Source: Candidatus Obscuribacterales bacterium (lineage in GTDB: Bacteria > Cyanobacteriota > Vampirovibrionia > Obscuribacterales > Obscuribacteraceae). Taken from it: a stretch of DNA of 64,000 nucleotides. Of this stretch, positions 56,771-64,000 are shown piece after piece; position 1 is the first letter of the stretch; every line of letters starts with the position of its first letter. The stretch spans positions 1 to 64,000 of the forward strand of contig JAIEQI010000116.1 in NCBI GenBank assembly GCA_019747875.1. The letters run 5' to 3'. The translations under genes and the position numbers were made by a program. A model generated the notes under the pieces. The model was not told the origin of the DNA and ran no database searches. It saw only the letters and a list, made by a program, of their open reading frames with translations.

Positions 56771-57232
56771 CGGATATCCGTTAGTAAGAATGGATTGCCC
56801 CATGAAAACAAGAATGATTCAACGAGCTGTTGTTGTCAACTAAAATTGCTGCTGAAGCGCTTGTAGAGGTATATTCCACCTCGTTATTCAAAACTAACAT
56901 ATTTTTTCGTTCTGTGCTGACATTTCGAGCAGGTCTTTCTGAGCGCCCCCACGACGATATCCCAGACATATATCCACAAAGCAGCTCTTGACAGAAACCG
57001 CTTGGCGACTTCTTCCGCGCAGATTTCACTATGCATGACTTAAAGCGATATCGGTTAGATAGGCCAACTGTGGGATAATCTGCCATTGTTCGTTGGGTTT
57101 AGCGCCCAGCTACTGCGCATATATGCCGCCTAGTTGGCTGGGTTTATCGCTCTGCTCATCTCAATTCCGGCTTTGTTGCTATATCGCTCACCTGCCCCGT
57201 CCGCTTGTTTGCCCCAGTCTAAGGTAATTTCA
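56771..57232. other. Divergent region upstream of the threonine operon
   Basis: About 460 bases between the NAGPA gene and hom. A frame runs upstream of hom to 57134, but it has no ribosome binding site. No leader peptide rich in Thr or Ile and no recognised riboswitch was seen. Confidence 0.4.
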
Positions 57233-58510
57233 ATGGCTAAAGTTGTTGTCGGCATGCTCGGATTTGGTACCGTCGGCACCGGCGTAATTCGAATCCTCGA
57301 CCAGCATTCGGGCATTTCGCTGAAGAAAGTTGCTGTGCGCGAACTGTCGAAGAAAAGAGCGCTCTCCGCGCCTTGCCCTATTACGGCCAACCCAAGCGAA
57401 TTAGTCGATGATCCCGAAATTGAAATCATCATCGAAGTGATGGGCGGCGAAAGACCAGCGCTGGACTTGCTTACAGCCGCCATCGAGAAACGCAAACATA
57501 TCGTGACAGCCAACAAGGAAGTGCTCGCCAAACATGGTCCCGAGCTTTTTAAGCTGGCCGCCAGCAAGGGCGTCGCCATCTTCTGCGAAGCTTCGGTGGC
57601 AGGCGGAATTCCCCTGATATCAACAATTCACAAGGGTCTTGAAGCCAACCAGATTTCCTCCGTCACAGGCATTCTAAACGGAACAACCAACTTCATCTTG
57701 TCTTCGATGGAAGAAAAGGGCGAAGATTTCAACGCAGCGCTTGCCAAAGCACAAGAACTTGGCTACGCCGAAGCTGACCCAACAGCGGACATCGAGGGAT
57801 TTGACGTCGCTTACAAATTGTCGATTTTGACCGCACTTGCTTTCGGACATTTTGCCAATCCAAAGGATATAAATAGGAAGGGAATAACGTCGGTTATGCC
57901 CGAAGATTTCAAGCACGCGCGCGACTTCGGCTACCGCATAAAGCTTTTGGGCAGCACCAGTGCAGCCGGCGATGCAGTCGATGTTCGCGTGCGTCCGTCA
58001 CTTGTTCCAATCTTACATCCGCTGGCTAACGTCTCTGGCGCTAACAACGGAATTGTGGTAGACGGTGATGCAGTCGGTGAGCTGATGATGGTTGGACCTG
58101 GCGCAGGAGAGCTGCCGACTGCGTCGGCAGTTGTCGGTGACTTAATCAATCTAGCCTCAGCGCTGAAGCTGCCGGATTTCGCTAGCTACTTCCAGGCCGC
58201 AATCGAGCCGGGTTGGGCAAAACTCGCTCCAGCAGGCGATCGCCGCAGCGCTTATTACTTGCGAATCGAAGTGCATGACCACCCTGGTGTCATCGGTCAA
58301 ATTGGAACCATATTCGGTGACCATCACCTCAGCATTCGGAACATCGTTCAACAAGGTGTCTCTTACGACCACGCGAGCATCATCATCATCACGCAAGATG
58401 TGAAGGAAGCAAACATGGAAGAAGCACTTGCCGAATTGTCCAAGAAGGAATTCCTGAAAACAGTGGCAGCTTGCATGCCAATCTACGCAGCCGGTGGCAA
58501 ACATGCATAA
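57233..58510 (+). CDS. hom: Homoserine dehydrogenase
   Basis: 425 residues. Reduces aspartate semialdehyde to homoserine with NAD(P)H. N-terminal GFGTVGTGV (residues 10-18), catalytic segment GILNGTTNFILSSMEEKG (in part) and AEADPTADIEGFDVAYKLSILTALAFG (in part). A C-terminal ACT domain (about 345-420, RIEVHDHPGVIGQIGTIFGDHHLS) points to allosteric control, usually by threonine. ATG 57233 is preceded by AAGG. First of four overlapping threonine genes. Confidence 0.96.
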   Translation: MAKVVVGMLGFGTVGTGVIRILDQHSGISLKKVAVRELSKKRALSAPCPITANPSELVDDPEIEIIIEVMGGERPALDLLTAAIEKRKHIVTANKEVLAKHGPELFKLAASKGVAIFCEASVAGGIPLISTIHKGLEANQISSVTGILNGTTNFILSSMEEKGEDFNAALAKAQELGYAEADPTADIEGFDVAYKLSILTALAFGHFANPKDINRKGITSVMPEDFKHARDFGYRIKLLGSTSAAGDAVDVRVRPSLVPILHPLANVSGANNGIVVDGDAVGELMMVGPGAGELPTASAVVGDLINLASALKLPDFASYFQAAIEPGWAKLAPAGDRRSAYYLRIEVHDHPGVIGQIGTIFGDHHLSIRNIVQQGVSYDHASIIIITQDVKEANMEEALAELSKKEFLKTVAACMPIYAAGGKHA

Positions 58511-58520
58511 GGTGGCTAAG

Positions 58521-59585
58521 ATGCACAACAATGTTCCGCTTATCGAAAAGTATCGCGATTTCCTTCCGCGCGCCGAAGGCAGTCCGATTGTCACACTGGG
58601 CGAAGGGTTTACGCCGCTGGTGCGGGCGAAAAACTTGCCGCAAATGCTGGGTTGCCCCGCGTTGAAGCTCTACTTCAAATTGGAAGGTTTGAATCCGACT
58701 GGTAGTTTTAAGGATCGCGGCATGACGATGGCGATCAGTAAGGCGGTCGAAGAAGGATCCCGCGCGGTAATCTGCGCCTCCACTGGTAATACCAGCGCAT
58801 CAGCCGCTGCATTTGCCGCCAAGGCCAAGCTGAAGTGCCATGTGCTGCTGCCGGCAGGCAAGGTCGCCATGGGCAAACTCGCTCAAGCCATACTTTACGG
58901 CGCCAACGTTATCCAACTGGATGGCAACTTCGATCAGGCATTGGACCTTGTAAAAGAGTTAGCCGAGAACTATCCGCTCACGGTTGTGAATTCAATTAAC
59001 CCTTATCGCTTGGAAGGACAAAAAACCGGAGCCTTCGAAATCATCGAGGCCCTGGGCGACGGCCCAGATTATCTCTGCATTCCAGTCGGCAATGCCGGCA
59101 ACATCAGCGCATACTGGCGCGGATTCAGGCTTTGGCACAATGACTCGTTGGCAAAAACGGCGCCCCGGATGTGCGGCTTCCAAGCCGCCGGTGCCGCACC
59201 GATGGTATTGGGCGAAGCGGTGGAAAAGCCGGAGACGATCGCAACAGCGATTCGAATCGGCAATCCAGCAAGCTGGCGCGAAGCCTCAAATGCGATTCGC
59301 GACTCAGAAGGATTCATAGACTCGGTAACCGACGAGCAAATTTTGGAAGCATATAAAATGGTGGCAGCTAGCGAAGGGATCTTCTGCGAGCCCGCGAGCG
59401 CCGCTTCGATTGCCGGGCTGATCAAGTCCCTGAAACTAGGAAAGATTGACGAGGAGTCGCGTGTCGTTTGCATCCTCACCGGCAACGGCTTGAAAGATCC
59501 CGATTGCGCGCTAAAGAACAGCGAGGTCAACTTGACGCCGTTGCCGCCGACGCTGGCAGCGATGAAGGAGGCAATGAGGCTTTGA
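58521..59585 (+). CDS. thrC: Threonine synthase
   Basis: 354 residues. PLP enzyme converting O-phosphohomoserine to threonine. K64 in GSFKDRGMT binds PLP; STGNTSASAAAFAAK is the phosphate-binding loop; the C-terminal VCILTGNGLKDPD is typical. ATG 58521 has AAGGTGG upstream; earlier ATGs overlap hom. The stop TGA shares one base with the thrB start. Confidence 0.95.
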   Translation: MHNNVPLIEKYRDFLPRAEGSPIVTLGEGFTPLVRAKNLPQMLGCPALKLYFKLEGLNPTGSFKDRGMTMAISKAVEEGSRAVICASTGNTSASAAAFAAKAKLKCHVLLPAGKVAMGKLAQAILYGANVIQLDGNFDQALDLVKELAENYPLTVVNSINPYRLEGQKTGAFEIIEALGDGPDYLCIPVGNAGNISAYWRGFRLWHNDSLAKTAPRMCGFQAAGAAPMVLGEAVEKPETIATAIRIGNPASWREASNAIRDSEGFIDSVTDEQILEAYKMVAASEGIFCEPASAASIAGLIKSLKLGKIDEESRVVCILTGNGLKDPDCALKNSEVNLTPLPPTLAAMKEAMRL

Positions 59586-60565
59586 TGCAGAAGGAAAAGG
59601 CATTCAAGCGCCCAAATGAAGCGGCACCGTCCGGCGAAATCAAGAAATTAGTCGTGCGCGTCCCTGGAAGCAGTGCCAACCTGGGACCTGGCTTCGACGC
59701 GCTTGCACTTGCCTATCAACTTTATTGCACGCTTCACTTCCAAATTCTTGAAGAGAACGACCACTCAATTCCACTAATAACGTTGAAGGGATGCTTGACC
59801 GACGGACTTCCGAAGGACCAAAACAACCTAATCTACAATGTTCTGAGCAACCTTTGGCAAAACGATCCTGCCATTTTGCAGCGAGTCAGAATCACAATCG
59901 AGTCGCACATTCCTCTGGGCAAAGGGGTCGGCTCCAGTGCCGCAGCAATTACCGGTGCGGTTTGGGCGGCGTATGCATTGTCGGATCAGATCCCCGACAA
60001 TAACAAGGTTCTTGCCAAAGCCACCGAACTCGAAGGACATTCAGATAACGCAGCAGCCAGCCTTCTTGGCGGATTGGTCATCTCGGGACGGTCGTCGAAG
60101 ACCAGAAAGATCATCACGCAAAAACTGCTCTGGCCAAAAGAATGGTCGTGCATAGTGACGGTGCCCCCATATGTCTTGAGCACGAAGAAGTCTCGGGCTG
60201 CGATTCCAAAGCAAATTAAACACTTCGATGCGGTGCACAACGTGCAAAAGGTTGCGCTGCTAGTTTCAGCGGTAAACAATCGGGACGAAGAGGCGATGAG
60301 CGAAGCTCTACACGACCGCCTGCACGAACCGTATCGGGCTGAACTGGTGCCACACCTGGCAGCAGTGCGCAAGGTGACTTCAGATCTGCCCGTGATCGGC
60401 TGCGTGCTTAGCGGAGCCGGATCGTCGATTCTCACAATCGTGAACCACCGCCATAAACAACAGGTGATGAACTGCTTGAAAGACTGGTGCGAATCACAAA
60501 GCAATAAGCCTGACGTGCTGGATCTCGAAGTCGACCAAGAAGGGTTGCGCGTAAGTTATGAATGA
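59585..60565 (+). CDS. thrB: Homoserine kinase
   Basis: 326 residues, GHMP kinase family. Phosphorylates homoserine. Motif 1 PGSSANLGPGFDALALA (27-43), ATP-binding IPLGKGVGSSAAAITGA (109-125), C-terminal GAGSSIL. ATG 59585 overlaps the thrC stop (TGATG), so translation is coupled. A frame upstream to 59468 runs antisense-free within thrC and is not used. Confidence 0.95.
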   Translation: MQKEKAFKRPNEAAPSGEIKKLVVRVPGSSANLGPGFDALALAYQLYCTLHFQILEENDHSIPLITLKGCLTDGLPKDQNNLIYNVLSNLWQNDPAILQRVRITIESHIPLGKGVGSSAAAITGAVWAAYALSDQIPDNNKVLAKATELEGHSDNAAASLLGGLVISGRSSKTRKIITQKLLWPKEWSCIVTVPPYVLSTKKSRAAIPKQIKHFDAVHNVQKVALLVSAVNNRDEEAMSEALHDRLHEPYRAELVPHLAAVRKVTSDLPVIGCVLSGAGSSILTIVNHRHKQQVMNCLKDWCESQSNKPDVLDLEVDQEGLRVSYE

Positions 60566-61847
60566 GTTAGCAATGAATCAATTCACAGAAGATGGACCGA
60601 ACGACATCTCCGTTGTGAAATTTGGCGGCACGTCGGTAAAAACGATCGCGCGCATCCAACACGTCGCGGAGATCATCGAAAAGATTGCCGAAGAACGAAA
60701 GTGCATTGCCGTCGTTTCCGCCATGGGGGACACTACGGACTATCTGGTCAAATTGGCGAAGATGGCTAGCGATTCGCCGGACAAAAGAGAGCTCGACATG
60801 CTGCTTTCGACAGGCGAGCAGATCTCGATTGCACTTCTCTGCATGGTTCTAAAAGACAGAGGCGTTAAGGCGCGATCGTTAACAGCAAACCAAGTTGGAA
60901 TCTTCACCGAGCACGTACATACCAGAGCGCGCATCGTTGATATTCAAAGCAAACGCATATTTAATTGGTTCGAGAAGTTCGATGTTCTGGTTGTCGCCGG
61001 ATTCCAGGGCATCACTGATGATGGCGACATCACGACGCTTGGGCGTGGCGGGTCTGATACCACCGCTGTTGCACTGGCAGCTTCGGTGAAAGCACCGGAG
61101 TGCGACATCTATACAGACGTGGATGGAATATACACCACAGACCCGAACAAGATCCCCGGAGCGCGCTTGCTGAGCCGCATCACCTCTGGCGAAGTACTGG
61201 AGATGGCACGACTGGGAGCACAGGTGTTACACCCGCGATCTGTAGAACTTGCAGCACAATATAACGTCAAACTGCGAGTAAGAAACACATTCAAGCCGGA
61301 ACACAAAGGCACGCTAATTGATACTACATCAGGAGGGGATATGGAACTTTTCCGCGCGATAAGCGGCGTTGCAGTTGATGAGGATCAATGTTCGGTAGCG
61401 ATAATGGATGTGCCGGACCAACCGGGCATCGCCGGAAAGATCACGCAAGCATTAGCGGATCAGAACATCTCGATGGACATGATCATGCAATCCGTTCACC
61501 CTACGGTGGGGGTTAACAGCATGATCTTCACGGTGGCGGATGCCGATCTCGAACAAACTATCAAAACCCTTGATGCAATAAAATCGCAAATCAACGCAAA
61601 GGAAGTCTTGGCAGATCCCGATTGCGCCAAAGTCAGCCTAGTGGGGCAGGGGCTCTGCGGGCAGCCGTGGATCCCAGCACTGCTGTTCTCTACCCTCGGC
61701 AAAAACAGCATCAACATCAAAATGATCGCCTCAAGCGAAATGAAAATCACAGTTGTAGTCAGCCGCCTCAAGGCCCAAACGGCAGCAAAATTGCTGCACG
61801 ACGCCTTTGAGCTAGGCACAGAAAAACCAGCCACTGCAAAATCATAA
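60558..61847 (+). CDS. lysC: Aspartate kinase
   Basis: 429 residues, first enzyme of the aspartate family pathway. KFGGTSVKT (21-29) binds substrate/ATP; TLGRGGSDTTAVALA and YTDVDGIYTTDPN are typical of the kinase domain. Two C-terminal ACT domains (about 275-425) suggest feedback control by Lys and/or Thr. Starts eight bases inside thrB; ATG 60573 is an alternative. Last gene of the operon hom-thrC-thrB-lysC. Confidence 0.95.
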   Translation: MNELAMNQFTEDGPNDISVVKFGGTSVKTIARIQHVAEIIEKIAEERKCIAVVSAMGDTTDYLVKLAKMASDSPDKRELDMLLSTGEQISIALLCMVLKDRGVKARSLTANQVGIFTEHVHTRARIVDIQSKRIFNWFEKFDVLVVAGFQGITDDGDITTLGRGGSDTTAVALAASVKAPECDIYTDVDGIYTTDPNKIPGARLLSRITSGEVLEMARLGAQVLHPRSVELAAQYNVKLRVRNTFKPEHKGTLIDTTSGGDMELFRAISGVAVDEDQCSVAIMDVPDQPGIAGKITQALADQNISMDMIMQSVHPTVGVNSMIFTVADADLEQTIKTLDAIKSQINAKEVLADPDCAKVSLVGQGLCGQPWIPALLFSTLGKNSINIKMIASSEMKITVVVSRLKAQTAAKLLHDAFELGTEKPATAKS

Positions 61848-61861
61848 TAAGTATCGGTGAA

Positions 61862-61918
61862 TGACTCAAAATCAGCCGGAGCAAACACTCCGTGTCGGTT
61901 CGACTCCGACCTTCGGCA
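61862..61918 (+). other. 3' half of a tRNA-Leu-like gene (possible attachment site)
   Basis: Anticodon stem-loop TGA-CTCAAAA-TCA (CAA anticodon), a long variable arm CGGAG-CAAACA-CTCCG (61877-61892), T arm GTCGG-TTCGACT-CCGAC (61894-61910) and acceptor strand CTTCGGC plus discriminator A. No 5' half or matching acceptor strand lies upstream, and no CCA follows. Fragments running from anticodon loop to 3' end are typical of integration att sites. No integrase gene is in the window; a decayed tRNA gene is the alternative. Confidence 0.75.
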
Positions 61919-61968
61919 GTACCTTTTCGAGAGAATGGCTATCTGATTTCGGGGTAGCTGTTTTCATT

Positions 61969-61988
61969 TGTGGGACTATTGTGGGACT
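61969..61988 (+). repeat. Direct repeat TGTGGGACT, 11-bp period
   Basis: Copies at 61969-61977 and 61980-61988, 50 bases after the tRNA fragment. One-turn spacing is compatible with integrase arm-type sites, supporting an old attachment region. Confidence 0.5.
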
Positions 61989-62117
61989 TGAGAGATGGCC
62001 GTAGTACGAATGCTTCTTGAAGTTCTTTCTGCATTATCGATCATCGTTCTTAGCTGGCTCACCACATTAATTCCGGTTATTTGTTCCGGATACTAGCTGC
62101 TGCACCTTTCGGCTAGA

Positions 62118-63059
62118 ATGGACTTTAGATCGTCAGCCATCATGGGCCGCTTCTTGGGCATTAGTCTGCACATTACTTCAATGAAAGAGGGGACAGTTTC
62201 TCGCGCTGTTCAGTATTTGCACGGCGAAGCTGTGACGGGAACTCTCTCAGTATCATTCGGCAGGCACATTCCCGATGCGCTTATCTTTATCAAAGTTGGC
62301 GCGGTCGTAGCGGCAGAATTCGGGGACCTTATAGGATTGTCGGTATTTGATTTGCTATTGTGCCAGGAATATGCAATCAAAGAAATAACTTTCCAGCCGG
62401 GCAGAGCTGTCGACAAGAATGATTCATTGCATTCTTCCTACCCTCACGCACTATTTGCGGCAGTCGAAAAGCCTGTGAAACAATGTGGTGCGCGTCCGTT
62501 AATTTATGGACTCTTGGAAGTTAGGCTTCCAAAGACAGAGGAGACTCCTTCGCTGCTTCACATACTATTTTCCTCCGAAAAGCATCGAAGTTTATTCGAA
62601 CAGGTCCAACCTACACCGCTGGACAGAGAGGCAGCATTGCCGCAATGCAAGTTGTTGCGAAGAGCCTTCGACAATAACCTAATAAGCTACAAGAACCCTC
62701 TTGTTGCCCTAAAGAAGTTAAAGCCATTGTTGGATCTCGTACAACCGTTAGAAGAAAAGGAAGCTGAAAACCTGGGAGCCTATCTGAAAAGTCTTTTGCC
62801 TCATCCATCTGCCACGCATATGCCACTGGAGCGATTTTACGCTTATGGAAGTGCAGTCGAATCCATCGCTTATCGCAGAGGTCCGGAGTGCGGAGATGAG
62901 TGCAGAAAAGTCCTTTATCAAATAGTTGTCGACGCTGGAGGGGATAAGGGTGCAGGATCGGCACCAGTTCCTGCTGGGCGTGGACCAAAGCCTAAACCGC
63001 TATCTGCAGAAACGAAACCCAAACCACGAATAGAAGAAGACGATATTGATTCGGATTGA
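62118..63059 (+). CDS. DUF4388/PATAN-like domain protein
   Basis: 313 residues. Residues about 25-110 (GEAVTGTLSVSFGRHIPDALIFIKVGAVVAAEFGDLIGLSVFDLLL, in part) match the DUF4388/PatA-N pattern: short beta strands, then 'G.l......a.i.f..G.vv.A..g...G'. These domains occur in cyanobacterial and other regulators. The remainder is helical with a Lys/Pro-rich acidic tail. ATG 62118 or 62142 may be the start. Function unknown. Confidence 0.7.
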   Translation: MDFRSSAIMGRFLGISLHITSMKEGTVSRAVQYLHGEAVTGTLSVSFGRHIPDALIFIKVGAVVAAEFGDLIGLSVFDLLLCQEYAIKEITFQPGRAVDKNDSLHSSYPHALFAAVEKPVKQCGARPLIYGLLEVRLPKTEETPSLLHILFSSEKHRSLFEQVQPTPLDREAALPQCKLLRRAFDNNLISYKNPLVALKKLKPLLDLVQPLEEKEAENLGAYLKSLLPHPSATHMPLERFYAYGSAVESIAYRRGPECGDECRKVLYQIVVDAGGDKGAGSAPVPAGRGPKPKPLSAETKPKPRIEEDDIDSD

Positions 63060-63199
63060 ATTTCCCATTCAACCACACATGCCTGCGAGATGTGCACAGA
63101 ACAAGCGTTGTGCGAGTTCTGCATGGTGATTCGCAGTGCTTCAGCCTACACTGCATGGCATCTTAGCTTCCTCCATAGCAGGTTTTGGGGAATTAACAT

Positions 63200-63912
63200 T
63201 CACCGTTTATCTTGCCCTACCGTATGGTTATTCCTCCCAACGTCAGGTTTCGCTCCGCTGGATTTTGCTGGATGCACGTTGATTCCATTCCGGCGTCGAC
63301 CGATAACTCGCAATTGATTTGTTTTGTCAGCTGGTGAGCTTGTATTCCGCGATTTAGACTTCCTCTTTTCCTCTAGATAATCTGCTGCTTGGGCGATTTG
63401 GTGTTCGACTAGTGTTCTGTTGAGAGCGTCCTCTAGTTCGGATACCGAACAGTCAAGTCGCCCATGATTCCAGTACTCACCATTACTTGAATAGATTTGA
63501 ATTTGGCGACAATTGAAGCAATTACATAGTCGAGCCGGCTTCCTTTGGAAAAAATGCTGACACCATGGTGCGGCTGAAACGGACAATAAGCCACACTCTT
63601 AGGTGACGTTTCAGCTATGAGCATTTGCCCGATATTCTCTCGATCTGGCTGTCCCGTTACTGCAGCTTTGCCCAACATCTTCCATCCGAAATAATTTGGA
63701 TTGACCTTGGTTTCTTCAGCTTTCAATGAATACACAAACATTGCGTTTGGATGCTTTAGTACTTCAATCATTTCCGGAGTCAGCTCATCACGCCCAACAA
63801 ACCCTTGAGCATGGGCGAACTGAGAACAAGCTGCAAGCAAAATGAAACAGGCTGACACAATGCGGAATTCGAATGACAAATCGCATAGAGTGCCTGACTT
63901 GAGAAAGTACAT
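63200..63912 (-). pseudogene. Exported protein gene broken by a one-base frameshift
   Basis: The 5' part (63912 to about 63520) encodes a signal or lipoprotein leader (LLAACSQ) and a domain ending in VAYCPFQPHHGVSIFSKGSRLDYVI. The frame then drifts and stops at 63433. Adding one base in the AA at 63520-63521 rejoins it to a second frame: LDYVI-CFNCRQIQIYSSNGEYWNHG, which is open to 63200. The CxPxHG...VICFxCxQ pattern is recognisable as one domain, so this was one gene of about 237 residues. The break may be real or a sequencing error. Confidence 0.75.
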
Positions 63913-64000
63913 GCAATTATCAAGGAACCCGTCTTTGATTACAACCGCACAGTGCGCATTCAGTGGGAGTATTGCTAAAGGTCTCGGACCACTGCTGAGC

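Noticed and set aside
61862-61918. tmRNA 3' end
   Set aside because: The T arm GGTTCGACTCC is like tmRNA, but the anticodon loop and long variable arm directly before it fit tRNA-Leu better, and no tag-encoding region is visible.

Overview
The window looks like a chromosomal segment from a non-photosynthetic relative of Cyanobacteria (Melainabacteria/Vampirovibrionia type, possibly Obscuribacterales). This is inferred from gene content and was not proven by a search. Supporting points: the ATP synthase beta and epsilon genes stand apart from the other subunits, as in Cyanobacteria. The tRNA-Glu resembles cyanobacterial and plastid forms (G1-U72 pair, 3' GGGGGTA). There is a PatA-N/DUF4388-like protein, many secreted TPR, EF-hand and low-complexity proteins, and a fairly even base composition. 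No photosynthesis gene is present. TGA is used as a normal stop by many genes.

Layout. 0-6 kb: pyrE, a class-I glutamine amidotransferase, a sugar-nucleotide epimerase, a thioredoxin-like protein lacking one active-site Cys, tRNA-Met, a DUF1292 protein and a K+ channel. 6-9 kb: atpD, a ClpP-type serine protease gene, then atpC. 9-17 kb: a TadG/vWA protein and secreted hypotheticals, DUF421, and a phosphodiester-glycosidase-like exoprotein. 17-21 kb: a thioredoxin-fold gene split by an in-frame TGA that may encode selenocysteine, a phased array of palindromes, a membrane protein, and a bilobed retropepsin-like protease. 20.7-28.2 kb (minus strand): two sensor kinases with complementary defects, two short double-glycine-leader peptides (one too short for a standard ORF list), a hairpin masking the next ribosome binding site, and two further genes. 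28-34 kb (minus): a LOV-domain histidine kinase, an OmpR/PhoB-type regulator, a flavin oxidoreductase and a TIGR01777 epimerase. Three promoters in this block share an 11-bp direct repeat placed 10 bp upstream of a TAnnnT -10 box.

34-45 kb: aldehyde dehydrogenase, TPR protein, leucyl/arginyl-tRNA-protein transferase, repeat-containing small proteins, PAP2 phosphatase, and two tandem paralogues of an unrecognised family behind a consensus promoter. 45-57 kb: ftsH, tilS, a TonB-C protein (with a fourth copy of the direct repeat upstream), tRNA-Glu, a TIGR01212 radical SAM protein, a ROK sugar kinase and a second phosphodiester-glycosidase-like exoprotein. 57-62 kb: the overlapping threonine operon hom-thrC-thrB-lysC, ending next to a 3' tRNA-Leu-like fragment that may be an old attachment site. 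62-64 kb: a DUF4388-like protein and a gene broken by a one-base frameshift.

The strongest candidates for undescribed biology are the possible selenoprotein (17.0-18.1 kb), the two half-kinases with the paired GG-leader peptides (23.3-28.2 kb), and the LOV/OmpR regulon defined by the shared operator (30-34 kb and 49 kb).
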